Of a stretch of 64,000 nt of DNA, positions 32,640 to 46,366 are shown piece after piece. The stretch lies in contig OZ018321.1 of NCBI GenBank assembly GCA_963969495.1, forward strand, positions 138,408,685-138,472,684, written 5' to 3'. A program made the translations under genes and the position numbers. The notes below the pieces were generated by a model. That model searched no databases and was not told the DNA's origin. It was given only the letters and a program-made list of their open reading frames with translations. How positions within the stretch are numbered: position 1 is the stretch's first letter; every line of letters starts with the position of its first letter. This DNA is from Ceratothoa steindachneri. Lineage: Eukaryota; Arthropoda; Malacostraca; Isopoda; Cymothoidae.

Positions 32640-33230
32640 TGAAACTGTGTGGACATTCAACATCCGTCCATCTAAAGCATCACATGTTCACACGGAATAC
32701 AATACCCCACGGAGACGTAGAAGGCAATCACGCGTGGCTAATGATCATGACTAGCGAAGTCTAGCTAGAATCGTCCATGGTAAGAGACAAAGAACTGGCT
32801 CAAATCTCACCCACATTCAATGCAACGTTCTTAACCTTTCATGGGATATGGCAATAAGAGACTCAGCATAGTGCCCCTTAAACACCTCACGACACCGGAC
32901 GCAGTGTCGTACCTGGGCAACATGTGACGTAATCTGACAAGTCACGGTTCCACAGTTGTTTCTGGCTGATGGTAGGGTTCGAGCGTGGTGCAAACCGGAT
33001 GATGCCATGGAACTTAACGGTCAACGATGCACCGTGCACTTTGGTATTGGTTCCATACTGGTGTGCTGTGTTTTCATTTGGCATGGATTGTGTCAACTGG
33101 TCTAACCAAACACGTCATTGACCCGTGAGCACTACGTTGCACTGCATGGCGACCATTTGCATCTATTCATGAATTTCATGTACATCAATTGCCCAAATTG
33201 AGTGGAAGAGCACTATGAAAAGTTAAGACG
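32640..33230 (+). pseudogene. Heavily decayed Tc1-like transposase relic
   Basis: Scattered plus-strand frames resemble Tc1 blocks: TPRRRRRQSRVANDHD in the DNA-binding part, GRVRAWCKPDD near 32970-33000, and VLCFHLAWIVSTGLTKHVID near 33065-33120 (compare VMVWGxIxxxGRTxLxxI). Each block needs its own frame and no termini were found. Treat as weak. Confidence 0.35.
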
Positions 33231-33429
33231 AATGGTGTGGCCGTGTCTGTTCGCACCTAGGATATGCACCTACATATATCAGGAAACTATGGCAAACTAT
33301 CTAGATTAAATTGGTCGATATCTCATCTCTCCAGAGGTCTTTCATATACTTGAGGAATTAATGTCAAGTCAAGTTGCTGCATATCGCAAGGCTAGAGGGT
33401 GTTTTGCATGATACTGAGTACCCTCTTTG

Positions 33430-33436
<7 letters not shown>

Positions 33437-33470
<34 letters not shown>
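33437..33470. repeat. (TA)n microsatellite
   Basis: About 17 TA units. Confidence 0.9.
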
Positions 33471-33472
<2 letters not shown>

Positions 33473-34666
33473 AAAAGAACAACCTCTGCCCCCCCCCCAT
33501 TTATTGGAGACCAGGTGCGATAGTATCCCGCCGTAGACGACGTCATTTCCTGTTCGAATATTCACGAATTTTCGACTCTTGAGCGCAATGGGGAAATATT
33601 CGAATATTCCCCAATCCGAACACTTCCCAAGCCTCCCCCCCCCGGTGACGAGGCGTGAAAGAGCCACTCTGTCTCGCCCCTTGTGGCTAAATGATGAATC
33701 GACTCCACCTCCGGATTAAGATGTCTGGAGCTTGTGACTCATTTCTCCAAATTTCCAGTCCCCCTCAGAATCGGGCATACAAATAGTCGGGTTGTTCTGT
33801 AGTTCGAGAGGTCCAGCCCGCACCTCAAGGCCGTCTTCATTGTCTCAAGTCTATGTAAGTCCCGTGAGCGTTCGTCATACAGCAAGACTTTCTCCCCCGT
33901 GATTCTACCCGAGTCAATTGTTAGCTTCTGTGAACGGCAAGCCTTTGAACTTGCACAACAGTCTCCCTTCGTTTAATTGAACAGAAGAAAATCTCCATCG
34001 ATTACCTTTGAGGAAAAGAAGTCTCCTCTTCCAGTGAAATTACGAGAATTTCCACATTCCCCGTCGAACGTCATATTTGAAATTTGGCTATCTTCATCGT
34101 AAGGTTGATTCAGATCGTGCAACACCTGCCTCATTCGGATCGTTCCCCACTTGCCTCATCGGATCGTGCACTATTTGCCTCATCGGATCGTTCCCCACTC
34201 GCCTCATCGAAAGAAGGACCTTCCTCGAAGTCACCGACCCGGAAGACTGAAGCCCACTCCATTATTAGTATTGTCAAGTTGCTCCCTTTTGACTTGAGCC
34301 TAATTACATTAATCAATTAATTCCATTTGAGAATCTCTCCGCATAATAATTATCAAGAGACTATTTTAATTTAAATAATTCCCTTTTGCCTATTATTATT
34401 CTTATTTTTGATATTTGTAAATAAAAATATATTTTGTTGTTTCATCTTTAACTAACCTTGAACGATACTCTCGGCATATTCAAGTAAATGTCGCCAACCA
34501 TTGATGCACTGATTATTAAGGATTTGAAACCTAACGCCTAAGTTTGACCTCGTAGTCGGTCGTTAATCCCTGCGAACAGCCCTTCAAAAGTTCGCGTTGC
34601 AGTAGGTGATTAATTCACCCCCCCTTATAATATAGGAGTAGTGTATGGTACAGAGTGGTGTACCAC

Positions 34667-34728
<62 letters not shown>

Positions 34729-35350
34729 GAAGTTTATCAATAGGACAACTTTTCGTGAATCATTTGCTCATCTTCAAGTCGTAAAATTTTAAAATTTATA
34801 ATAATCAAGAAATACTAACTCTATAAAAGAAATATAATAATATGAATAAAGTAAAAAAAATCCAATTTAAATGAATGGAAGAAATACCATAAAATCAGGG
34901 ATTTCTGGGGGCTAGTATATGTTACCCCTTGAATCTTCATTTTCTTCCCATCTCAAAAAGTGACGTTTAATTTTCTTTGCTGAAAATATTCCACTTTACT
35001 AGTTAATGCTAACGTAATATTTATATTAAATCCAGTAATATAATTCATGTATCCAATATTTATTTACTCTATTATTAGTAATGTTGCTAGCAATGTCTCA
35101 GTGACTAAAAATTTCTCAGCTTTATTCGTAGGAAGAGTTTAATATTTTTGTAAAAGCAAAAAATCGTGTACCCCGAAATAATATACCATGTCAACGAGTG
35201 GTTTGAGCAAATAGAGCGTAGTAAGCCATTATAAGGACCCACAGCACATTGGTACAACAACGTATATGATATACTCATTTAGTAAGCGTACCATACCTTC
35301 TATGTTTATTAATAGACCTCCAACCTATTACATCATAGTGCTCTATTAAA
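33471..35350. other. Gene-free interval with small repeats
   Basis: No gene seen. It includes a short 27-bp tandem repeat (34130-34206, unit near ctcatcggatcgttccccact, three copies) and a (TA)n array at 34672-34725. Confidence 0.5.
34672..34725. repeat. (TA)n microsatellite
   Basis: About 27 TA units following cgaga. Confidence 0.95.
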
Positions 35351-35354
35351 TTCC

Positions 35355-35940
35355 ATAGTGTTAACATTGATGATAGGCTAAAGTTCAACATCCACTTAGA
35401 ATCACTCTTCAAAACTCCTTCCCACAATTTGGGTTCCTTAAAACGAATTTCCCATCTTTTGCCTTTGGAGACGAAACTCACACTGTACAATTCACTTATT
35501 CTATCTAAACTCAACTATCGTATCAAAAACAGGATTTCACTTTCATCACCTATTCAACTAAACAACAAAACTTTCTTCGAAGGACATTTAAATCTTTTGG
35601 CTTTTAACATCCACCCAACAACTCAGTTACAACAAAACTACTTTTTTTTTATTCTCATAAAGTATTACATCGCAATAAAATTCTTCAATATTTTTAAAAC
35701 TCATACTTATCTATTTTTTAAACAGCGATTCATTGCCCTCCTTCTACAAAATCTTGCAAAACCCGCCTTTTTCCCGCACAAAATCTTAGCTTTAATAAAT
35801 TTATCAAATCATCTCAAGATTCTTTTGCATATGAATCTGCTCGTATTTTTTATGATTTACCATCATCTCGCAAGCAGCTCGATTCCTCTAACCCATTTAA
35901 ATGTCTTTTAAAACATCTTTCATTTAATGAGGATGTTTAG
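35355..35940 (+). pseudogene. LINE ORF2 C-terminal fragment
   Basis: The plus strand reads VNIDDRLKFNIHLESLFKTP then SLKRISHLLPLETKLTLYNS and LILSKLNY. This is the RT thumb block LGVxID..LxFxxH...LxxLxR..xxLxxxxxxxLYxxLILSxLxY of CR1/Jockey-like LINEs. After frame changes the C-terminus reads SFAYESARIFYDLPSSRKQL then KCLLKHLSFNEDV and a stop at 35940, matching the usual LINE tail. The catalytic RT part is absent (5' truncation). Confidence 0.75.
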
Positions 35941-36201
35941 AGAAACATCATAGTGCTATTTTACAACACAATTAATTTGCAGTATTTTCATTACTGTGAT
36001 TGCCAGATCAGCGTCATAAGGCTAAAGTTATATTAGCGAAATTTATTTTTACCCAATCCACTACTGGTGTTTAGTAGTTGTAGTATTTAGTATTAGTAGT
36101 ATTTAGTAGTAGCAGCAGGTTAGCCTGGGAATTATTTTGTTTTGGCAATAATATCATAACTATTCGGTCTATTCTAGTGGCTGGACAGTTGTACAGCCAC
36201 T

Positions 36202-37110
36202 ATAATTCAAGTTGTCCTCTAGAATTCAAGCCTATTGTCTTCAAAAGATTTATAGATGACTATTTTCTCATTTTTAAGCACAGGGATCATGCATCCTTAT
36301 TTCTCAACTATATTGACCAATGACATCCTAATATAAGGTTTTCTATGACAACAGACAAGGACAACAAAATCTCGTTCTTGGATGTCAGCGTTATCCGAGC
36401 AGGTTCGTCTTATAATACATCCATTTACAAAAAACCTACCACCACTAGATTGGGTACACATTTTTTTGTAGCTCTCCCAGTCAGTTTAAATTATCCAGCA
36501 TTAACAGCCGAATTTTCAGTCTACCATATATGCTCTAACTGGTTATCTTTTCATGAAGAAATGAGATATTTAAGGGATTTCTTCAATTTTAATTATTACC
36601 CCGAATTCATCTTCGACCAGTTAGTATCCAAATTTCTCTCTAAAATGTATTATCCTTGACCCTTTCTAATACTGTTTCTAAGCAGAAGGTTTTCCTCAGA
36701 CTACCCCATCTCGAGCATTTGACTTTCAAGTTTAACAAACTCCTTCTCTCTACCCTCAACAATCATTTCCCTCAATGTCAATTCATTTGTATAAATTCCA
36801 ACCTTGTATCGTTAAATTCCTTTTTTCTCCATAAGGAGCCAATCCCTTTTGGCTTGCGATCCTGTATAGTTTACAATTATACATTTACGACCTGCCACAG
36901 TCGTTATGTAGGCCAAACTGGCTTACAATTCAAATGCAGGATCAGAAAGCACTTAGGTTTGTCTCATAGGACTGGTACTCCCATTTCTAAACCTGAAGCC
37001 TCTTCCATCAGACAACACTCTGAGTATCAACATCATCCTCTTAATTCTGATTCATTTACCATCTTATCTTAAGCCTTAACTTCGCTCGATTTGAGAATCT
37101 TAGAGTCACT
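36202..37110 (+). pseudogene. Penelope-like element 3: RT palm end plus GIY-YIG
   Basis: The first frame reads FKPIVFKRFIDDYFLIFKHR (the FIDD catalytic box, about 36222-36281), a stop, then HPNIRFSMTTDKDNKISFLD and IYKKPTTTRLGTHFF, the PLE RT end. After a stop at 36657 the next frame (36656-37072) carries a linker and a degenerate GIY-YIG: CIVYNYTFTTCHSRYVGQTG with LQFKCRIRKHLGLSHRTG. Residues here differ from PLE 1 and 2, so it is a third family. Adjacent frames overlap by a few bases, consistent with simple decay. Confidence 0.75.
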
Positions 37111-37579
37111 GTACATCAAAAAAATAAATCCAAACCTAAATAATTACTCCTCCTCAATTAAACTATCCACTATATAACCAACCAACACTTCAATACATTA
37201 ACTACCCATCCGACCAACCGAACATATCGAGTTACTAGTTTTTCTATCGTTTGTTAGTTGATTTCACAACTCCTACGATAAAGGTTCGTTCCTCTGTTTA
37301 ATTCATTCTAATTTGTCTTCAGTTTTTATTTTTGTTTATAAGTTAATATAATAGGTTATTTTATTGTTTATTCCAGTTACCTTTAATTTTTGATATTCTA
37401 GTGAATTTATGTTATAACTTCACTTCTTTCTATTATTTTTCCAAATTACACTGGATAGTATCAATTAATTCTATATATTGTTATTTGTGTTTTTACTTCC
37501 ATCTCAATAATCGTCAATTTTATCTATTCCACTTGCCTTCAACTGCTTTTTATTAACTGTTATCGTTAATATTCTTTCC

Positions 37580-37584
<5 letters not shown>
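37111..37584 (+). other. Likely 3' untranslated region of PLE 3
   Basis: AT-rich non-coding sequence between the end of the GIY-YIG frame and the (TA)n at 37585. Its extent as PLE sequence is inferred from position only. Confidence 0.3.

Positions 37585-37661
<77 letters not shown>
37585..37661. repeat. (TA)n downstream of PLE 3
   Basis: About 38 TA units about 470 bp after the PLE 3 nuclease frame, in the 3' direction. Confidence 0.95.
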
Positions 37662-37663
<2 letters not shown>

Positions 37664-37867
37664 GAGCCGAAAACTTACTATGCGAATTCAGAAACCCTGT
37701 ATTTGAATATTATTTTTAGTTATTTGTAATTTTCTTCATTAAATATAAAATATTGAACTGAATACAAAGTAAATGACACCATTTCATTCCTTAAAGATGG
37801 CTATTATGAAGTCTAAAGTTTTGTTTTCCTTTGCGAACAAATAAAGGAGCATATAAACAAACCCTCC

Positions 37868-39960
<2,093 letters not shown>

Positions 39961-40431
39961 CATTTCCGTAGGAGGAACTTCATTGAGCCAATTCCGCAGG
40001 AGGAACTTCATTGAGCCAATTCCGTAGGAGGAACTTCAGCGAGCCAATTCCGTACGGGTAACTTCATCGAGCCAATTAGATACGAGGAACTTCAGTGAGC
40101 CAATTCCGTACGAGGAACTTCAACGAGCAAATTTCGTACGGGAAACTTCATCGATCCAATTCACTAAGAGGAACTTCATCGAGTTAATTCTGTACGAGGA
40201 ACTTCATAGAGCAAATTCAGTACGAGGAACGCCATCGAACCACTTCAATACGAGGAACTTTATAAAGCCAATTCTGTAGGAGGAACTTCATCGAGCCAAT
40301 TAGATACGAGGAACTTCAGTGAGTCAATTCCGTACGCGCAACTTCATCGAGACAATTAGATACGAGGGAGTTCAGCGAGCCAATTCCGTAAGAGGAATTT
40401 CATCGAAGCAATTTCGTACGAGCGTCTTCAT
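39961..40431. repeat. Minisatellite, unit about 29 bp (gaggaacttcatcgagccaattccgtac)
   Basis: About sixteen imperfect copies of gaggaacttcatcgagccaa-ttccgtac run in tandem. Units vary mainly at the tac/tag and atcg/attg positions. No coding role is apparent. Confidence 0.95.
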
Positions 40432-41439
40432 TTTGCTAATGTGCGTGGAATACAATTCGCAAATATGGAATATTTTGATTACTGTTCATCAATACTTATA
40501 GTTTGTTTGTCGCTACATTGCATGCTTTCCGTGCCCCAATAGCTGCAGCTGGATTTACCTTAAGTGCATAGATTGTAAAGGTTTTGGAGAGTTGCACCCT
40601 ACCTCAGGGTAAAGTACTTCAACCAGTCTCTCCTACTTCTCTTTAGATCAGAGGTCAGCGAAGCTTGGGGTTATTACCCCAAGACAACTTTGTGTACCAC
40701 GAAAGTATCTCAACACTGGAAAATCCATATAATCCTGGAAACACAGAGACCATTCAAATTCCCTAAAGTTTATTGAATCTATTAGAGAATACAGTCATAA
40801 AAGATGAAAATTGTGTATTATACACGATAAAGCATCTATAAAAATCCAACAGAAAATTAACAATATAATAAAAGGAAAAATAACATAAATGCATGTAATG
40901 AGATAATAGTAGCAAGTAAATTTAATAAAAAAATCTCACTAGGCAACAAAAGATTTCATTGAAAACTTTTAAACTTCAAGAGTTGGAGAAATGGTTTTAT
41001 TTCATATACAAAATTAACATTACAGCTTTTTTTTATTTCAGACAACTTGGATACTGTCTTCAGCGTTCAACCTATTTCTTCTACTTTGTTTTTAAGTTAA
41101 TGGGGGTGGAAAATCCTTTGGTGGGAAAGATATGTGGTTGCAAACGGCAGTAGTACTTTTATCGCTTCCTCATGTGAAATTTCGAAAGCTTTTGCAGCTA
41201 TTGACATCTATAAAAAGGACATACCTGCTTTGTTCTGAAATTCAATGCGTCATTCATCGTTGGTACAATACAGAAGCTCTGATCCAAACTGTGTAATCAT
41301 TTCTCTGGCTACAATAACATATTTTTAATTTGCAATTCCTTTTTCAATATATCAGATGAATATGTGAGCTGCGCAACCCAAGAGAATTTGCTAACTTATC
41401 TGCTAGCACATACATTGGATACACATAAAAATTTCCAAT

Positions 41440-42010
41440 TCACTTTTAAGAGCCCACACTCGATTCAAAACATCTCTGCGTGAAACTACTTCCCTGCTGT
41501 GCGATGAAGTAGAATTAAATATTCCACCTCTCCATCATCACATAATTCATGAAAAAGCCGCGTGTTTAGTACAGGTCCTTTGACAACATTGACAATCTTG
41601 AAAACATCATGCATGGCGGCTTTCAGTACAAGGTTCAAATACTTCACAACAGGCGCCTGGATTCTCTTTTATGGCTGGATTCTCTTTTGGATTCTCTTTT
41701 TTTGCTAAAGCCGAAAAGAAATTGATATTACCCAACATCACTGGAACTCCATCAACAGACATTGCAATGCAGTCTTCCCACTTTAAGTTAACACTTGGTA
41801 TATTTAAGTTTTTATTAACCTTATTGAATACGTCAATTGCAAGAGCTCTCAACTCAATGGGAGAACAAAAATAGATTTCCTTTTCAATTGCATCAGAACC
41901 TTTGTAGCGAATGTGCATCATCACCTGGGTATTGCTACTGACATCTGTAGTCTCATCAAGCCGAATAGCAAAATGTTTGCTCTTTTTTATTGAATAAATC
42001 ACTTGTTCAC
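41440..42010 (-). pseudogene. hAT-family (ZBED/SCAND3-like) transposase remnant
   Basis: The minus strand reads IKKSKHFAIRLDETTDVSSN (the LDExTDV block with the first catalytic Asp), MMHIRYKGSDAIEKEIYFCS, NLKWEDCIAMSVDGVPVMLG (the second Asp in the CxDG region), then KENPKENPAIKENP, a local in-frame duplication. Beyond a stop at 41607, frames resembling VVKGPVLNTRLFHEL and ILLHRTAGK continue downstream. The N-terminal zinc finger and C-terminal dimerisation region were not found. The TIRs are unknown. Confidence 0.75.
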
Positions 42011-42559
42011 TCGCATTTTATGGTAAGCTTTTGTAATATTTTGAAGTTAAGGGCACTGAATTCAGTCTCATGGCTTGTTCTGAACACATAATGTCTTGAT
42101 ACTCGTGATGGGTGTTGCCGGCCGCTGGAACCCTTGCCCATTTTACATTATTGCCGCTTTAAAAAATGGTCCCTACAAAATGCACTTTAATTTTATTAAG
42201 AAACTGAAAATTATTTGCTTGAAAAATATAACTTTCATAATTTGCCTCGTTTATTGAATAATGATTTAAATTTTTGTGTGCAATTTTATTTATGAGCCTT
42301 CATTTCCCAGGAGATTTTCATTTTTACGCAATTTAGGCTAATTTATCCCGTCTGCTTTAGACTTTGGGCTAATTTAACACCCCTGCTTTCGCTTTAATAC
42401 CTTGCATACCTTTTCCCTACTTTCATCTTCACTTTCTTAATGAACCTCTCATGCCAAACATGTTCTCGTTAATTATCGTTTCTCCTCAGTTGTTCAAAAA
42501 TTAGAATTAATTCCGCAAAATAGTTTGTTATACTTTTAAGCAAAATTCTTGAAGTTTCT

Positions 42560-42860
42560 TTTCGAGCTTTTTCAAGAATCTTTCATTCTGGATCTGATTG
42601 TCGAGAGACAAAAAAAGGTTGCAATCAGAAGGAAACATTTCTTGATAGTATGGAGATGAGTCAGTCGTTCTAAACATATACTATTCAGTGTATCTCCCAC
42701 TAAGCGTGCGATGTGTGGTCGTGAATTGCCTTGCAGAAACACGACACTTTTTGCAGTTGACCATCGCTGGAACCCTTTGGACAAGTTTACTTTTGAACAC
42801 ATCTATGTTATGTAGCGTATAATCCTTTTATTTTGGCCCCTTGACAGCCATATTTGCAAT
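42560..42860 (-). pseudogene. Mariner-like transposase C-terminal fragment
   Basis: The minus strand reads VFLQGNSRPHIARLVGD, the block that is normally xxHDNARPH, so the second catalytic Asp is replaced. In a neighbouring frame it reads YYQEMFPSDCNLFLSLDNQI, corresponding to YSPDLAPSDYxLFxSL with the last Asp kept. The fragment is short, frameshifted and without visible TIRs. Confidence 0.65.
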
Positions 42861-43101
42861 GAAAGATTCTTTGATAGGAAGAATCGAAGAGATGCTTCAA
42901 GCGTGCTTTGCCTCAAGAGGCATAGATAGAGTTTTATTTTGTCAGGAAAATATCGGAAACGGAAGGAAACAATTTGGTGAAATAAATTGATTGTTTAAAC
43001 TGTATTTTCACTTTGTCGAGGACTAGGTCACTTCCCAGAGAATACGTCTATATATACATATATGTATCTATTGGTTAGGAGAAAAGAGATAAATGCCACG
43101 A

Positions 43102-43257
<156 letters not shown>

Positions 43258-43338
43258 AGTTACATACACATATATCCTCTAATGTACAAAGCGTCCTTCG
43301 CTACGTATAAGTACGTTCACTTCGTAAAAGTAACCCGT

Positions 43339-43469
43339 TGATTACGAGGTATAAGAGTGCGATTTTAATACAGGGGCCGATAACGTTTAATGAGTTTACT
43401 AAGTTGAAGTTCAAGGATATATTTAAAGAGCAAAAACCAAAAAATATAATTTTTAATAAGTCACTAGTT

Positions 43470-43529
<60 letters not shown>

Positions 43530-43843
43530 TAGATACGGGAAATATAGGAAATCTGGTAACGTTAATTACTTGTTAATTAGCTTTTAAATGGAATACTATA
43601 AATTAGTTATACAGAAGGAATATTTAAAAGTCGAAAAGCGGGTCGATTAACGGAAGATGCAATCGTGTTACCTAAAAGAGAGTTCTCGAGGAATGGGACT
43701 CTTTTAGCGAGTCGGCGTGGGGAAATGGAGACGGAAATGGTCGTAATTATCGGCCGAATATCCTGATGCTGACGATGATGAAGGGGGGGGGGGGACCAGA
43801 AGACGAGTTCACGATCCTCCTTGAAGACGTACGAAGGCACCTC
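43339..43843 (-). repeat. Left (3') LTR of element B, aligned part
   Basis: It begins tgattacgaggtataagagtgc. It matches 49623 onward through ccgaatatcctgatg and cacgatcctccttgaagacg, with indels including a (TA)n expansion at 43473-43527. After 43843 the two copies diverge. The left LTR probably extends further toward 44600, but I cannot fix its inner edge. Confidence 0.75.
43473..43527. repeat. (TA)n expanded within the left LTR of element B
   Basis: About 27 TA units stand where the right LTR has only tatatatacata (49753-49764). Confidence 0.9.
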
Positions 43844-44929
43844 TGCTCCAGAGAAGTGCAACCTCCAAAAATCGAGACTCTTACGCTGCTCGGCGCGAAA
43901 TCTCACACGAGAAACTCGAGATCCTTGAAGGGGGGTTGTGAAGAGACGAGAAGAATCCCGGCTAGTCCTTCGGGGACAAAAAATTCGAGGCTTTGCTCTG
44001 AACAGAGTAAGACTTCACAAAAGAGATGGATCTGCCTGGTGAGATTTAACCTCGATGGCATACGCGAAGACCAGGGACTTGGGGAAACAGATATACGATC
44101 TGAACCGAAGGCGACGAGATCTCATACTCAATCTGCCGATCTTTGAACAACCCAGGGTTCCTATATGACGTCTATTTTATGGTGCTCCTTTGTTGGAAGA
44201 CACAGACGTCTGAAAGAAAGCTTCCGGCGTCGAGAGGGATTAGCTTTTGTCGACCGACCCGGGTCTTAATCGTCTCCAATGATGTGAGTGGGAACTTTCG
44301 GCTATCCTTTTCCCGACTACAGAGATTAGCATTTTATCGGCGAGGTGGAAGCTTTTAGCGCTCAACTTAACTGATATTAAAATTCTTTCTTCTTTTATTT
44401 TTCTCCTTGGATACAGAGCTCTTTTACTCCACGTGCAGTGTTAGAAGACAAGGGGGGGGGGGAATGAATTCAAGAAACAAAAGAAGTGGGTATTCTTATT
44501 GGCATCCCCTTTTCCTTACATGCCTCCCTTCCAAAGATGGCGTTTTTCCCGACACGAAGGGGAAGAGAAAAGGGCATCTTGAACAAAACTTATCGATATT
44601 AAAATTTCAGCCGACACGGAGGCCATCAAGGTCCAGACAGGATTTGCTCCGTTTGATCCCAAACGACGGATAAAGCTTACACATACAAGGTTAATGGGTA
44701 ATAAATTACATAATTAAAATATATATAGTTTCATGTAAAAGCCCTACGACAATTTAGAATAAGTAGTCAATCAAGCGGAGGAACAATCCAGGAAATAATT
44801 AAAAAAATCAATAATGACGACATATATATATATATATATATGTAAGCAATACACTAAATTATGGGCGTAAGCACACACGCACAAAAATAAATTTTACATG
44901 GGAGAGTAACGAGCTCGAATATATACATG

Positions 44930-45279
44930 AACTTATAGGATGTATGGAGTTCTACCTTGGGGGAGGAGGGTCATCTACTGGATTCTTACTAAGAGTGTCT
45001 GCTACACAGTTTTCACTACCTTTTAAATACAAAATTCGGAATTGATATTCCATTAATAGCAGACTCCAAAGGACGGTGATCCATTTCCATCATGAACTCC
45101 TGACCTATCACATACATTATGAATTTCCGGACAGCAAAAACTATTGCCAGAGCCTCAAGTTCTATTACTGCATAGTTTCTTTTGCGCGGCAACATCTTCC
45201 GGTTTGCATAAGCGATATGATAGCTATTCCCATCTTCTTCGTACTGCAGCATCCGTACTTGCATCCGTACGGATTCCAA
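44930..45279 (-). pseudogene. Element B RNase H domain
   Basis: The minus frame reads IAYANRKMLPRKRNYAVIEL, EALAIVFAVRKFIMYVIG, MEMDHRPLESAI, then in a shifted frame LYLKGSENCVADTLSKNPVD. These are the gypsy RNase H landmarks up to the terminal ADxLS motif. RNase H would remove the RNA template. It sits downstream of RT and nothing resembling integrase follows. Confidence 0.8.
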
Positions 45280-46080
45280 ACAATTTTTTCGGGTTCGAGA
45301 GCCGCAATATGGTAGCAGATATCAGCTTATCCTTCATCTGATGTAAGTGAGAAGTTGTCTTGGGGCTCCAAACGAGGAAATCTATGGAGTTTTTCTTAAG
45401 GAGAGAGTTCAAGGGGGACGCTAGGGTGGCGAAGTTGGGGACGAAGCGCCGGTAAAAGGATGTTGAACCAAAAAAGGAGCGTAGCTGCTTCTTAGTACGG
45501 GGAAGGGGCATATCTGAAATGGCCCTGACCTTTTCTTAGTGGGGCGTTATTTGGTTTTCCCCAATTTGAAATCCAAGGTACTTGATAGTGTCATAAGCAA
45601 AATGACATTTGGAAGGACCCATGGTCAGACCATGTTCTCGGAGCCTATTACTGAGGGAACGAATGGAGATTAGATGTTCATCCCATGAGCGTGTAGCTAC
45701 GTACACATTTTCAAAATAGAATGACACATTGTTCAGACCATCTAAGATGCTGCGTATCATTCTGTTTTAATTGCTACAAATAGTGTCTAAACCAAGTGGA
45801 AGGCGTTTAAATTGCATAAGCCCTTTTTCTGTAGGGAAAGCAGTGTATTTCCGAACACTACCCTTGAGGTGAATTTGATAGTACGCCTTGCACAAATCTA
45901 TCTCAGAAATAAATTCAGGGTTCTCGAACAAATGTAGGCTCTGGTATATCAACGGGATAGATTAGGCATCGAAAACCATCACGGCGTTAAGTTTTCGTAA
46001 GTCTACACACATTCAAAAGGACTGGTCTGGCTTCCAAACCATAACAATGGGGCAACAGTAATCAGAAGAGGAGGGTTAGA
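45224..46080 (-). pseudogene. Element B reverse transcriptase with mutated active site
   Basis: Blocks in order: CPIVMVWKPDQSF, MCVDLRKLNAVMVFDA, FISEIDLCKAYYQIHL (first catalytic Asp kept), YTAFPTEKGLMQFKRLPLGL, SFYFENVYVATRSWDEH, RSLSNRLREHGLTMGPSKCH, DTIKYLGFQIGENQITPH, then MPLPRTKKQLRSFFGSTSFY. The YxDD box reads YFEN (45707-45718), so both box aspartates are gone. Stops lie at about 45770 and 45536. Compare 3030-3100 in element A for the same IKY(L/V)GF block. Confidence 0.85.
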
Positions 46081-46366
46081 TTATTTCTAAGTTTAGCAAG
46101 TTTTCGACCTCCGCATTGAACTTGGATCGTAAATGAATGGGCGGGAGGTAGGCCTTTAATAACCGGGATAACTGTGCTTTCTGAGCGGGCTCTAGGTGGG
46201 GATTTAGATCGATCTCCTGGGGGGAGTCTTTATACGTTCCGGGTAGCAATGCGTGTGTGTAGTCATTATCAGCTTCTACACAAACTGTCTTGACTAGGTT
46301 AAGAGGTTCGGGGAAATAAGAGGCTTTCCTCACGGTCTCTTCATCCAGGGCAACAATATCGTTGAT
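46076..46366 (-). pseudogene. Element B integrase-RT linker
   Basis: After a TGA at 46367-46369 the same frame continues INDIVALDEETVRKASYFPE, LVKTVCVEADNDYTHALLPG, then LNPHLEPAQKAQLSRLLKAY. Element A has the matching blocks (NVIQTVCIQPDADYPPP, LTPRQKSQLQELIKW) at 3350-3170, between its integrase stub and RT. This linker anchors the unusual domain order in both copies. Confidence 0.8.
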
